A stretch of DNA of 64,000 nt from Paramoeba atlantica. Lineage: Eukaryota > Discosea. The position numbers were made by a program, and so were the translations under genes. Below the pieces are notes generated by a model. It had not been told where the DNA came from and searched no databases. It worked only from the letters and a program-made list of their open reading frames with translations. Positions 29,735 to 40,600 of the stretch are shown here, piece by piece (positions within the stretch are counted from its first letter, which is position 1; each line of letters opens with the position of its first letter). The stretch is taken from assembly GCA_977017575.1 (NCBI GenBank), contig CDRNVI010000003.1, positions 310,001 through 374,000 on the forward strand. The letters are read 5' to 3'.

Positions 29735-30741
29735 TTGGTTATCCTGACACGTACAGTATATTTGGTTATTAGTCAACTCAAGATAAACTTTATGTACCGA
29801 AAAAACAAGAGTCGAACAGGTTTTAAGTCGACTAATATAGTTCGGGTGACAAGTACTGAAGCGTACAGTGAATTAGTGGAAAGTTCGGTGCGATGCTCTA
29901 CATCCAGGAAATATCATTCGTGCGCAAATACATTGAGAATTTTTTTGCGCACATACCGTAACCTTCCGGATACCGCACCAGTCGATATTACAAGCTTCGA
30001 AGAAAGTGAGTTTGTAGCATTTCTAGTAAATTGGAAGCGACAAGGTTTGGCTTCGCCACGCTTGTATCATGCCGCCTTGGCTCACTTCAAGCTTCAAGCG
30101 GCTAAGCGCGAAGCTTGGCTACACACACGAGAAATTCAAAAGTTAATTAAGGGAGCCGGTGTGAATGGCGAAAGAAATGAAAAAGGCGTTCTTACATGTG
30201 AAATGCTTCGTGAATTATGTAACTATATTGAAAATAGAGTTGTTCTCCCCACAACGTGTATGAGTTGTAACAAAAAAGGGATTTGTCAGAAACAGGGTCT
30301 GCGGGATATTCTTACAACAGCAATAATGCTTTTCATTGATTGCCCTATTCGGCCTGAGAATTTGCAAAATATAAAGTGGGATCATATCCAGCTATCAGAT
30401 TCAGAACTTTACTTGCCACGCACAAAAACAAAGAACGGTGGTAGCACAATTAAGTGTGGGAGAATTGTGCTTGATCGGATGAAAAATTTGCCAAAATATG
30501 ACGAGTGTTTTGTTTTAGTAACCCGAAGTGTACACGGATGCACTTGTCCAAGGTGTTAGCAGGGGCGAAAAAGCATTTTAGCTGGCCTGAATCACTTACG
30601 GTTTCTGTACATTGCTTGCGCCACACTGGGCATAGCGCTCGAAAAAATCAGGTAAGTGATCTGATAGGAGCGTTTGTGTCTGATACTACGGTTTCGACTT
30701 TTCGGCATTATACGCGCTCTAATGCCGCCAGATTAAACTGA
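29735..30741 (+). mobile_element. tyrosine recombinase part of the DIRS-like retroelement
   Basis: This is the second part of the fossil element. It shows family signatures of tyrosine recombinases: PIRPENLQNIKW around the first Arg, HCLRHTGHS, and the FRHYT region with the Tyr. In this class the recombinase replaces the DDE integrase of ordinary LTR elements. Confidence 0.82.
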
Positions 30742-31061
30742 ACGAAAATGTAAGCTTGTAGCAGAATTTGACACACAGTATAGGAGATACATACATGTAC
30801 TATGTATGTTACTGTACTATACGTGCTATGTATGGTACACTTGTATTCGGTTTAGTGCGGCTCTGATACAACTGATAAGTATAAGAGTATTCGGAAAGTA
30901 CGTGTACAAGGATAGAACCTTCACCATGCGACTCAGTCTCGCATGAAAAGCGACACAACTGTACTTTGACATTAGTTTAGGCACTACTTTTTTAACACAA
31001 TATACAGAACCAGACTTCGCGCAGTTCCTACAACACTGCTGATTTAAACGGATGGATACTC

Positions 31062-31748
31062 ATGCTACGTAGTGCAGGTATCTATTTTAGTTCTTTACCA
31101 ACGGGGAACGGAATAAATTTGGGTGACTACGATCAAACGGCTCGAAAAGGTCAGTGGGCAATCCCGACGGACCCTCTTGAAGAATTGGTTAATGTGGGGG
31201 GCGCTAGATTGATTCTTGGTGAAACATTGGCAAATGTCCCCTTTGTAAAGAAGGCATTACATCTAATTTCTACAGCCGCTGTCCAAGGCTTAACAATGGA
31301 AGGTCAAAATCCAAGCGAGTGGAATACGGATCGCTGGAGCCGCCATATTCTTTATTTAATAAAGGTCGGGGTTTTGGAGAAATGTTGCACAGACTCAGCT
31401 TTAAGCCTTGATAAGAGTCCTATCTATGGTCGATACGCCGCCGTATTGAAAGATGAAAATAAGGCTCGGGCAATTTTTGACCTCAGATTTTTGAACAAAC
31501 ACTGCCCGGGAACGGGGATACAGTTTTCTTTAGTAAGTGCAGGAACACTGATCTCTCTTCTTCGAGAGCTCTTAGTCACAAAGTTGAGGTTGCGAATAGT
31601 ACACTGCGATATTAAGAACGCATACTACCAGTTCGCGATCGAAAATGATCTAAGACAGCAATGCTGTGTATACATGCATGATATATTTTCTTTCAGCCCT
31701 GTATACTGTTTCTTTTGCGGGATATTGTCAAGGGCCTTGACTCTGTGA
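31062..31748 (+). mobile_element. reverse transcriptase part of the DIRS-like retroelement, incomplete
   Basis: This is the third part of the fossil element. It is recognised by the block around HCDIKNAYYQFAI (polymerase motif A) and the upstream YAAVLKDENKARAIFDLRFLN. The polymerase region is incomplete and no RNase H region was recognised before the right terminal repeat. Confidence 0.8.
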
Positions 31749-32212
31749 GAAGGAACACGTGTCCCCCCAATCGGATAAAGGAATCCTGCCTTATCTCTCC
31801 GTTTTTAGCCGGAACGGGGAGTGCTGGGCCCAGCTGCCACCTAGGCCTACCTCCCAACCAACCCCAAACGCTCGTACTACACGGCCCTCGACCAGTCAAC
31901 AAACCTCCGTTTAACGGCCGAGCCGTCAAACACCGATTTACCCGGCAGGGGTATGTATAGTACGCACCAGAAAAAAAATGCTACATGTAAAGAAAAAAAC
32001 CGCCACATGAATGAGGAGAGAAAAATTGTTTTATAGATTATTTTTCCCGATACGATTTCCACGTTCGTCGGACCAGTTCGTACTTACACACTGTATATTT
32101 GAGATCGACAGCCCATAGGCACTTCAAAAGCTAAGTTTCCAGAATCCCATGGTGACAACTTTTCCTCAGTCATAAAGATAGTACAACCACCATAATTGTT
32201 TTTCACGTAGCT

Positions 32213-32509
32213 CTATTTACTGCGCGGTGAAGCAGTGCCCTGACTTACTTGCTGCCCTCTCACACACTGCTCCATTAATCCCTCTTTGAATCCCGAGAAA
32301 AATATTTTTTCATGAGATGATCCAGGCGGAACATCAGTGGGGCGTAGTAAGCGAGAACTTACTTCCGTAAACCCATCGCGCACACCTGAAGCGTGTAACC
32401 TGCGGTCATGTGCTTCGTGATCCTTCCTACAGATCATGACATCTATATCACCCTCATTTTTCGAGCTGTCCTCAGTTGTAAAGACATCATCCCACGAATA
32501 CGTAAGCAT
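32213..32509 (-). CDS. small YAE1-like protein
   Basis: The 98-residue protein starts at an ATG (32509). The centre, RRLHASGVRDGFTE, then a spacer and FFSGFKEGLMEQCVRGQ, follows the YAE1/LTO1 pattern of regularly spaced Gly in GxxDG and GFxxGxxxG. Yeast YAE1 with LTO1 delivers Fe-S cluster machinery to the ribosome-recycling ATPase ABCE1. The N-terminal YSWDDVF also resembles the family start. The length fits short family members. It lies alone between the retroelement and a repeat-rich gap, in the same orientation as the other host genes. Confidence 0.55.
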   Translation of the reverse strand: MLTYSWDDVFTTEDSSKNEGDIDVMICRKDHEAHDRRLHASGVRDGFTEVSSRLLRPTDVPPGSSHEKIFFSGFKEGLMEQCVRGQQVSQGTASPRSK

Positions 32510-33117
32510 TCAAAACAGATAATGTGCAAACAAAAAATCACCAAATACAGGATAGAAAACTTTAAATGATGCATAATCTGTATGATGCAAACTGCAGATG
32601 TATAGAATGTTAAAGGGGGTCTCGTTTATCATTAAAAATTTTTTGGTGCATTTGTTCCTAATAATAATCGATCCTTTTCAACCCCCCAATGGGCCCTATG
32701 CAGTCACTGTGCCACAGAAAATAACAAAACCTTTGACAAAAGTAGGGGCACGATTTTAGCTTACGAAATTATTCTTATTTGTTTCGTTTGGCGTTTGATC
32801 TAGGGCAATTAAGGTGTTACACTTGACATACAGTGGTTTCAAGATATCTTCTCCCCCTGTGGAAATTTGTTTATTTGTTTATTTTTGCAGCATTTTTGCA
32901 GCATTGGTGGTTTGTCGCTTTTTTTGTAGGGACCCCCTGATATCCGATATGAAAAAATATGTTTTTTTAGATCATTTTCTGGAAAACAGACAATTGTTTA
33001 CATTATTACCTTTTTTCATTTTGATTTTTTATCCGTGTTTGTTCATTGTTTCAGCATTGGATAGTCTATCCCGTTTTGTTCATGGGTGCGTTGATTTTCT
33101 CTCCTGCCATCCCCGCA

Positions 33118-33228
33118 ACTACGCCATTCGCCATCATAACTACGCCATCGTAATCATCCTACGCCATCGTAATCACCCTACGCCATCGTAATCACCATAA
33201 CTCTATCATAACTACGCCATCGTAATCA
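33118..33228. repeat. short tandem repeat, CTACGCCATCGTAATCAC type
   Basis: About five units of 16-18 bases repeat with small indels, then grade into a C-rich tract (CACCCCCACCCC). It resembles a minisatellite with no coding sense. Confidence 0.85.
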
Positions 33229-33332
33229 CCCCCACCCCGCTCAAGCACCCCCATCCACCCAAACACCCCCTGCCCCCTCCAACCACCCTCCCGAACTAAA
33301 TAGTATTTGGCTCACACAAGTATTTAATACTT

Positions 33333-33406
33333 GTTACTGGGGGTCAGCCCAAAAAGGGCCGAATCTCTGTTACTGGGGGGGGGTCTATTACTGAGGGGCA
33401 TACGGT
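33333..33406. repeat. dispersed repeat unit and ACCGTA-type element end
   Basis: The unit TTACTGGGGGTCAGCCCAAA, a short purine stretch, AATCTCT, then TTACTGGGGGG also occurs at 35226-35274 and, inverted, at 35341-35385. The outer edge reads TACTGAGGGGCATACGGTA. Its complement, TACCGTATGCCCCTCAGTA, matches the ends seen near 5373 and 34985. Confidence 0.75.
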
Positions 33407-33484
33407 AGATAAAAAGGCAAGTGAAAATTTCTGAAAACTAAGATTACCACAGACTCGTATAGTACATTACACGTAAGGTAAACA

Positions 33485-34909
33485 TTATAGTGCTGGTGGC
33501 GAATAATCCGTTATTGTTTTGATAAATCCAGGAGCTGTAAACATCGAAGTTGTGAGAATTCGAATCCTAGGAAAAAGCTTTTGCCCATCCTCTGATAAGG
33601 TACGAATTAAAGCGAGCTCTTCCCAAGAGAGCCCCCCTAAAAAAAGTATTGTTACATTCATGGCGCTTTCGTTATTTGTTTCTTCAAGATTGGTATTAAA
33701 ATTTCTAGAAATGGTAGGAATGATGCAATCAAGGAATTTATTCAATTTGGATAACCCAGCAAGAGATGCGCGCAGCATACTAGGAAGTAGACTAAACGTG
33801 GTATCGTCTTCATGTTGTGTGAATGAGCACTTCGCATCTTGAGATTGATTCTTTTGTCCTTGTACCCATTGCGCAAACCGGGTTTGTGAAGAAAATAGTG
33901 TTTTACTGTTCCTTTCTGCCATCCAGTGCGGTATTCCCTCTCTGTTGCGCCGTAGCAGAAAGAGTTTTTCCATCCTTTGTACACTGCTGATTACATGTGG
34001 CGTGCAGAAGCGGCGTGTAAGAAGGTGAATACTTTTGTCGTATAATTCGGTTGTCCAATTTGAAGAGTTCAAGTAAACCAGCGAAAGTAACCGAAGCGAC
34101 TCACCTAGGGATTTTGTCGCTAGTAGTACATCCTCTAGCCTACGCCAATCAACGAAATCTTGTGAAGCGAACTGAAATGAATTATTTCGTTCTCTCTTAT
34201 CTAGAATGCTTTGAAATAATTTTGTATGCACTTCTAATTCTTCTTTATACTGTTGCCACGCAGGAACGACCTGTACAAAATCACGCAATGCGGCAATTTC
34301 TGATTGAAATTTCTCTGGCCGAAAGGAAGATTTGATGTTCACACATGCGTTTTCCAAAACTTGAGGAATTGCGGTAATATTAAGATCACGGAGATCAGCA
34401 AAAAGTGTTCTGCATTGAGATGTCTTTATTTTGGCTACCTTTGGAAGTAACGTACTACTCGTCAGCCCATGGACTTTGGATGTCAAATGTTTGGGAAAAT
34501 CCTCGGTAACCATGCTCTCATGTAAAGAAGCGAGGTAAGTATTAGGATCTCTTAGGACCGTATACATATCCAAGCAGCGATCCACTACGAGGAGCGTTGA
34601 CGATCGGCAAGTTTCTCCTCGATGTCCGGTGTCCCGAGTCTCTACATTGTTGCTGTCTTCCTTCTTCCCTTTCCGAACTTTGTCGAATGCATCGACTTGA
34701 TGAAGCTGCTCCAAATACTCCGCCACATATACAGCCTGAGAACCTACTGCCCAAATCGATTCGTATCGTTCTCCGGTCTCTCGCTCTAACTGCAAAATGG
34801 CACGTGATACCTCATTCAGAGCAACCCAGCAACCTGCATAAGAAGTGTGTACGTAGAAGGAGGACTCTTCTAAGGACAGGACGCTTTCATCTACGGAGGT
34901 AAAACGCAT
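33485..34909 (-). CDS. VPS33-like Sec1/Munc18 protein, shortened at the N-terminus
   Basis: The 474-residue protein matches VPS33 from domain 2 onward: LLVVDRCLDMYTVL, FADLRDLNITAIPQVL and, near the end, VTILFLGGLSWEELALIRTLSE. VPS33 is the SNARE-binding Sec1 subunit of HOPS and CORVET, which tether late endosomes and vacuoles. Family members are about 600 residues; about 130 residues of domain 1 are missing. The frame stays open upstream of the ATG for 21 codons with fitting residues (PIFLIFSPDFDSYVAEEKIY) and then meets a TAG at 34973-34975, beside an inverted-repeat element at 34990-35275. The 5' end therefore looks lost or displaced by the insertion. It is either a truncated functional gene or a young pseudogene. 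Confidence 0.78.
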   Translation of the reverse strand: MRFTSVDESVLSLEESSFYVHTSYAGCWVALNEVSRAILQLERETGERYESIWAVGSQAVYVAEYLEQLHQVDAFDKVRKGKKEDSNNVETRDTGHRGETCRSSTLLVVDRCLDMYTVLRDPNTYLASLHESMVTEDFPKHLTSKVHGLTSSTLLPKVAKIKTSQCRTLFADLRDLNITAIPQVLENACVNIKSSFRPEKFQSEIAALRDFVQVVPAWQQYKEELEVHTKLFQSILDKRERNNSFQFASQDFVDWRRLEDVLLATKSLGESLRLLSLVYLNSSNWTTELYDKSIHLLTRRFCTPHVISSVQRMEKLFLLRRNREGIPHWMAERNSKTLFSSQTRFAQWVQGQKNQSQDAKCSFTQHEDDTTFSLLPSMLRASLAGLSKLNKFLDCIIPTISRNFNTNLEETNNESAMNVTILFLGGLSWEELALIRTLSEDGQKLFPRIRILTTSMFTAPGFIKTITDYSPPAL

Positions 34910-36186
34910 GTATATTTTTTCTTCTGCAACGTAAGAATCAAAGTCAGGACTGAATATAAGAAAAATGGGATACTAAAAACCAAACCGTAGACCCCTAGTA
35001 AGAAAATGTGCTTTGGGTCAAAATTCTCTTGCTGGGGGGTATGCTTTTTGGGCCAAGCTGCTCCTTTCTCTCAACTTTTTTGACAAAGTTTCCCTTTCTT
35101 TTCCACGTTTTTTCTTCCGAAAACGTGTTAAAACGCTATTTGGGTTACCCCCGAGGCCCCCAACATGCGGACACCCACCACCTACTCCCTATACACCTCC
35201 TGTGGGTCTCCCGAATCAAATCTTTCTTACTGGGGGTCAGCCCAAAGAGGACCAAATCTCTCTTACTGGGGGGTCGACGGTAATACCGGTACCACCTAAT
35301 CGTACTGGGGTATGTCCAGGATATCGTATATAGGGAAATAAAGAGATTTGGCCCCTTTTGTGCTGACCCCAAGTATTAGAGATTTAGCTCGGGGGCTGGC
35401 TGACCTGGGAGGTTGTGTGGGTGAGGGTGAGTAAGGGATGGGCGGGTGAGGACGGCTGAACTGCGGGGTTGACTTAGCAGAAAATCAACTTCCTTACATG
35501 TCGTCGGATACAATATCATATAAGACAATGAATTGGGTCGAAAAATGGAGGTAAAATAATTTCAAAATTTGCAACTACCAATGGGACACTTGTTAAATTG
35601 TGGAGGAACGTAAAAATTGCTCCGGACGATCGCTGGAACAGCAAAAAACTCTTCGGACGAGAAAAACATTCCTCTCGACGGTTCCGCCCAATCCGTGGCT
35701 TTCAAGTGTTCCGAGTTTTTGAAGTACCGTTGTTCTATTTTTCGCAGTGGATATCTGATTTAGACCAAAGGGAGTGCAGAGGTATCACTTTTCCCATCCT
35801 AGTATTAGTATTTTTAACCTTTTTACACATACCTACCTGTATGTATGATATGCATTTATCTCACACATGTGTATGTATTCTGTATGCACACATGCATCTG
35901 TATGCATTCGTCATTTTTCTTCGCCATGTTTCCTGTATTTTCTTGCATGCTGTCTAATTCATAGTAATCGAGAGTGGATCAGTAGTTACAGACTACTGCA
36001 CATTTGTTTATGCTCTATAACTATTTTAGAGCCTTGCATTTTGGATACCGCGTTGTGAATGCAGTATATTCACAGTAAACTAACCGCTCATTTAGATTTC
36101 ACTTTCGATATCGATGACCCAATTGCAATCGTGATAAAGATGAGAGAATAATGCCTTTTTCGGATATCTTTTGCAGGCAAATTCTC
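34910..36186. other. repeat-containing intergenic stretch
   Basis: This 1.3-kb gap contains the inverted-repeat element 34990-35275, another inverted copy of its inner unit at 35341-35385, and AT-rich sequence with TGTATG/CATACA-rich patches at 35830-35915. I did not find the missing VPS33 N-terminus as an ORF here. Confidence 0.5.
34990..35275. mobile_element. MITE-like element with GACCCC-AGTAAGA ends
   Basis: The left end reads GACCCCTAGTAAGA (34990-35003), preceded by ACCGTA. The right end is the inverted complement of GACCCCCCAGTAAGA (35261-35275), followed by GACGGTAA. The element is about 286 bases, with internal TTACTGGGGGTCAGCCCAAA units and no ORF. It abuts the shortened 5' end of the VPS33 gene. 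Confidence 0.72.
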
Positions 36187-37560
36187 TTATTCTGCTTTTG
36201 ATACTTTTTTCGACTTTATTGTTTTGTATATCATCTCTATACGGCGTCGATGCTCCATTTCTACATCTGTAATCCACACTAGTCGACCGAGTCGACTGTA
36301 TAAAGGAGATATTTTTGAAGACCGTTTTCTTGTAACTCCTTTCGATGTTTTCATTGGAATCTTGTTTTCGTTTAACTCTACGTCGGGCAGCTCTGGTGGA
36401 GCTTCTTCAGACATAAGAAAAACGAAACCTGATTCAAAACTACGACAAATGGATGAAAAGTAACGAGTCGCGGACGCGGCATTATTATCTTCGTTGCACG
36501 GATCTCGAATGAGTGGTCCGCGATTTAAGTCGTCTGTCTTCTTTATCAGCGAACCGCCTTTTGCAATACGAATACCTACATTTATGAAATTGCAATAACT
36601 TCCGTAGTAGCGTAGCAAATCAACGAGCAACATACCAAGCGTTACTCTTCGGCGTTGAGAGGGAGGAAGTAAGTTGTATGGATGGTGCTGCAGAAAACTA
36701 ACGACTAATAGTGCCGTGGCATAACTACCAAGACCACCATAATAAGTTTCGTTCATTCGTCGTCGTTGAAGAAAATATTTGAGAAAAATAATGAGCGGGT
36801 AGGACGCTGGATATGCCCGAAGCATTTCACGAATGATCTCTGTGTTCGCTAGTCCTTCTTCTGAATTTATGCTAATATCAATACTGAAACTAGTAAGTGC
36901 GTCTCGGTAGCGAACGATTGGCACACGAGTATTCAAGATTAGTTCGGGAGCCACATGCTCACAAAGTTTTGCTGCCTTAATCTCGTCAGCAAGGTCCGCC
37001 AAAGCCTCGTTGACAGGTGCAGTTACATTGCTGATACACAAATCAACGTCACTCATTGGAAGGAGAAGTTTTGTTTTCAGACTACCAAACGCTTGCGTGA
37101 CACTTTCGGGCCACAGCTTTTTGCAGATTTTTGAGACCGTATCAACTATGTGCTTTCGGACACCTGTTTCGGCCTCCGTAGGACGAATGTATCGTACGAA
37201 ATCAATGAGTTCTTGATGCAGAGCTACCCACTTGTCTTTTGAGTAACTTGACGTGATCCATGGAGCTTTGCGGCGCTCATCTCTAGTAAGATTCGTTGTG
37301 AGCTTATTGCACTCATCTTCATCGTGAAAAGAAGTGTCTTGTACATTAGTTTTTGATTGAAAAAGTTTGTCAGATAGCGTAGCCAGTTGCGCTTTGACTT
37401 TTTCTGTAATGGGGGGAGTCGGCAGAGTGTCATCTCCCTCAAGCGCGGGATCGCTTTGGAGATCCCGATGTGCAGCAAAACGTTCGAATAAGCTCACATG
37501 CGACATATTAAAAGGATAGAAAACGTAAAGATGTCGAAAGCATTTTAAAAATAAAAACAT
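36187..37560 (-). CDS. non-canonical poly(A) polymerase of TRF4/PAPD5 type
   Basis: The 457-residue nucleotidyltransferase has the catalytic motif AFGSLKTKLLLPMSDVDLCI (two Asp) and a third Asp strand in SFSIDISINS. The PAP-associated part follows: YPLIIFLKYFLQRRRM, GGLGSYATALLVVSFLQ and LGMLLVDLLRYYG. It should add short oligo(A) tails to defective nuclear RNAs as in the TRAMP complex, feeding the exosome. TUTases of kinetoplastids share the core, but the GSLKTKLLLPMSDVDL and HH-Y context is closest to TRF4. The frame begins at an ATG (37560); a second ATG at codon 19 (MSHVSLFERF) is at least as good, and the first 18 residues are unusually hydrophobic. Confidence 0.88.
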   Translation of the reverse strand: MFLFLKCFRHLYVFYPFNMSHVSLFERFAAHRDLQSDPALEGDDTLPTPPITEKVKAQLATLSDKLFQSKTNVQDTSFHDEDECNKLTTNLTRDERRKAPWITSSYSKDKWVALHQELIDFVRYIRPTEAETGVRKHIVDTVSKICKKLWPESVTQAFGSLKTKLLLPMSDVDLCISNVTAPVNEALADLADEIKAAKLCEHVAPELILNTRVPIVRYRDALTSFSIDISINSEEGLANTEIIREMLRAYPASYPLIIFLKYFLQRRRMNETYYGGLGSYATALLVVSFLQHHPYNLLPPSQRRRVTLGMLLVDLLRYYGSYCNFINVGIRIAKGGSLIKKTDDLNRGPLIRDPCNEDNNAASATRYFSSICRSFESGFVFLMSEEAPPELPDVELNENKIPMKTSKGVTRKRSSKISPLYSRLGRLVWITDVEMEHRRRIEMIYKTIKSKKVSKAE

Positions 37561-37696
37561 GATGGTTTTCAGTTTTAGTTTGAAGTACCTAATTCCCTTT
37601 GTTACTTGTTTCGTCTACGAGGCATGGTCCTCTATTCCTATTTCTTGTGTGTGGGAAGACAACCGAGTCCCTTATTTCTTAACCAACAATAAGTGA

Positions 37697-40600
37697 TTAG
37701 ACCTTTGAGCCCCATGGACTACGGCATGTTGGACAAGTGCGTAAAGTACTTTTCTGAAACCAATCTATCAGACACCGGCGATGGAACATTGAATGGGTGC
37801 AAACCTTACAGGAAAGCTCCGGAAGAGTGCGGGACTCAGAGTGTACAACTGCGTAACATATCGGACATGGTTCCACACCGTCAAAGTGTTTCCGAAGATT
37901 CGATGTCCACAGCTCAATAATGTCCCACAGAGACATACTCTTCGAGACAAGAGCTACGCTAATCCGAAGCAACCACTTTCTTAGCACCTCTCTGCGAACC
38001 CCGACGAGAACGCGGTGAGTATCCATATTCATCACTGTCGCCTTCAGAGGCTGAAGTGGATAGATTTCTGGATATTCAAACCGTATCTCAACCTTCTGGC
38101 CGTCCGCTTCAAAGATCACGACAACCGCTTCCGTAGACACGCGAATGGTTGTGTTTTCCAAAGCATGAGAAGTATCAAGAAGTTGAGACCGTACGTGGGA
38201 AAGCTCCTGAGTGATAAGTATCGGAGAACAGACCGAACGAATGGTAGAGCGCAAATAACTTTGTATGTGTGAGGGAAGATCTGTATACCATGAACGTAAT
38301 GACAACGGAAGCACTTTGGCGAAACGGTACAACACAAAAGAACTTAGTTCACCCAGAGAAATATCGGGAGTAAAATATTTTCGCATTCCTGTCGTGTGAG
38401 AGAAAAATTCGACCGCTTGGGTGGAATCCCTATGTGACGTGAGTATGAGTAAGAGTTTAACTAGCAAAGTAAAGTCAAATCTCTCCAAGTAAGAAACCAT
38501 TGCCTCGCGACACGATGTTCTATGTTCGTCTTCTATCCATTTTAAGAAAAGCAGCCAAATCACAAGATATACATGCAAAATATCAGTGTTCAGAATTGAC
38601 TGAAAAGCGCTTTTAACTTCTTGAGGCGAAGAGGATCGAATTTCTTCAGCGTAAGGAACAGTTTCGAGTAGCCGTTGCAACATGTCCGAACATTCTGACA
38701 ACGATCCGTCCGAATTTAGCATGATAGGCTTTGTTTGAAACAAAGAAAAAATCATTAGAAAATGCACCTCGATATCTTCGACTGAACGCTCGTCCTCTAA
38801 CTCCCATTTTAACATTCGATGTTTCAAGCCTTGAAGGTAGTTCGACACCATCCAAGGCATTTCGTGCCACACAGAACTCATACACCCCAAAAGCGAATCA
38901 GAGACAAGTACGCTGGAACACATGCTAATGGCACCAGCTATTCTTCGCCGAGTATACCATTCTAGTGTCGTTGCTAATCCCAAAGAATACACTGCTAGAA
39001 AGTAAAGCGTGCAAACCATTATGAAAGCAGCAGTACGTCGATTCGATATTGATTTTGTGAATAAATCTTCCTTCGTGCTCAATGTGATGATGCATTCACA
39101 AGATATGTACAACAAGCGAGAGTACGTTTCATCACATTCAGAAACGAATCCATCAAAGGAATGTGCACGATTCACACTCAGAAATGCGTTGTGCATTCTG
39201 AATAAAAGATCTAAAAGATGGGCATCGTGATGTCTGGCGCAAACTCCTACAGCATTTTGAAGTCCGACGAATGCTTCTAGACAAGAGATATAGTGAAGCG
39301 CTTGTTTGCTACAAGAATTCCAGTCTTGCACATTAAAATTTCGACTATGACGCAGCAATCGCACTCCGAGACCGTCCAAAGACTCTATGCGCGTTTTGTA
39401 AGTATTAATCGCGCGTGTAAATTGTCGTATTTTGGCTCCATTTCCGAGCCATTGCTCATTTTCAGTTGCAATCTGAGTTAACAAAGTTTGATCCGAGATA
39501 TAGGAGCTCATAGTAGAAAATCTGCTGATCAAGTCAAGGATTGCACCATACTCCTTGTGTTTACGCATCTCCCAAAAGTGACGAGCGATTGAGTTGTGCC
39601 AGTGCTGGAGAGAAAGATTTCTCAACATCCACACAAGTATCAGAGGATCTTCATTAATGAATAAATTAGCATGCAAGAAGGTTTTAATATCAACAGAGCA
39701 AAGCTTGTCAAGGTAAGTTAGTAGTGGACCCATACCTTTTGAAGGAAAAAGGTGACTTCGATAGGGAACAAGAGACAATAGAATTGACGCATTCTCCTTG
39801 GTTACGTTTTTCTCTAGAACACCACATATGCGCCCCAGCTTTCTTCTGACCGGTTCCGTATGAATAGGCATCTCCGATACTGTACTCGTCGTCAGTGGCC
39901 AGAACATTAAGGCTTCATCCTGGATTCGTACGATCGATAGACTATCGACGGATGTCGTGACAATGCCTCCAAGCTCATGGGTGCAGAAAAATCGCTCGAC
40001 AAGCCGTTCTATTTGCTCTGAAGAAAGACAGCAGTATTTTGTTTCAAGCACCTCCAACAAAATATTCTTGTGCTCAGGTTTGACTTGGGTCATAATATCA
40101 TCAACTAGTGTACTTGAGGCGGAAACGCTTTTTGAAGTTAAGGCTGCGCGAAAAAAACTAGCTTGGATGGAAGCCCATGAGGCTTCACCAGAAGGATTTT
40201 GCTTGAGATATGAATGTACTCCCAGCAAAACGTTCCGTTCGATATCTCCGTCATCCAATGCTTCCAATATTACTTCCTTCGCCATATCAATTGTATTGTC
40301 TTTTTGAAAAATCATTAAGCAATGAAAGACGGAAAAAGATTTCATTTTAGCGAGAAGATCCGTCTTGCTTTTCACAGAGGCGAATGCTAAGTCGAGTAGC
40401 ACATGTGATCTTTGTTTTTCAGTGACTGAAGGTAATTCTTTCGCACTTAGTTCGGAGAATAACCGAACTGATTCTACAGAGAGATCTTGAAACGAACTTG
40501 AGTCTAGGAAAGTAGGCTTGGCAAAAAGAACACTTATCAAATCAACAGTATTTTGGTACAAAACCTCGTCCCCCAAAATCGAAATACCAATATCACGGAT

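Larger units (their letters stand above)
27735..31945 (+). mobile_element. DIRS-like (tyrosine-recombinase) retroelement, broken
   Basis: This is a fossil element of about 4.2 kb in plus orientation. It is bounded by inverted terminal repeats of about 135 bases (27735-27868 and about 31807-31942) that are almost identical, as in the DIRS group. Parts in order: a gag-like region (28160-29119) with a CxxCxxxxH zinc knuckle; a tyrosine recombinase region (about 29735-30741) with family Arg, HxxR and Tyr motifs; and a reverse-transcriptase region (about 31062-31748). VIPER elements of trypanosomes are known relatives of this class. It looks broken, with roughly two or three breaks and an incomplete polymerase region. 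The close match of its ends suggests a fairly recent insertion. Confidence 0.85.
32510..33484. other. repeat-rich intergenic stretch
   Basis: This 975-base gap has T-rich and C-rich blocks, an 18-bp tandem repeat (33118-33228), one copy of the TTACTGGGGGTCAGCCC repeat (33333-33383) and an ACCGTA-type repeat end (33384-33406). No gene was recognised. Confidence 0.5.

Noticed and set aside
35598-35957. Plus-strand frame of 119 codons
   Set aside because: It starts at a TTG, is rich in Cys/His/Phe from TGTATG repeats, and has no family resemblance; it was also checked as a source of the missing VPS33 part and does not fit.
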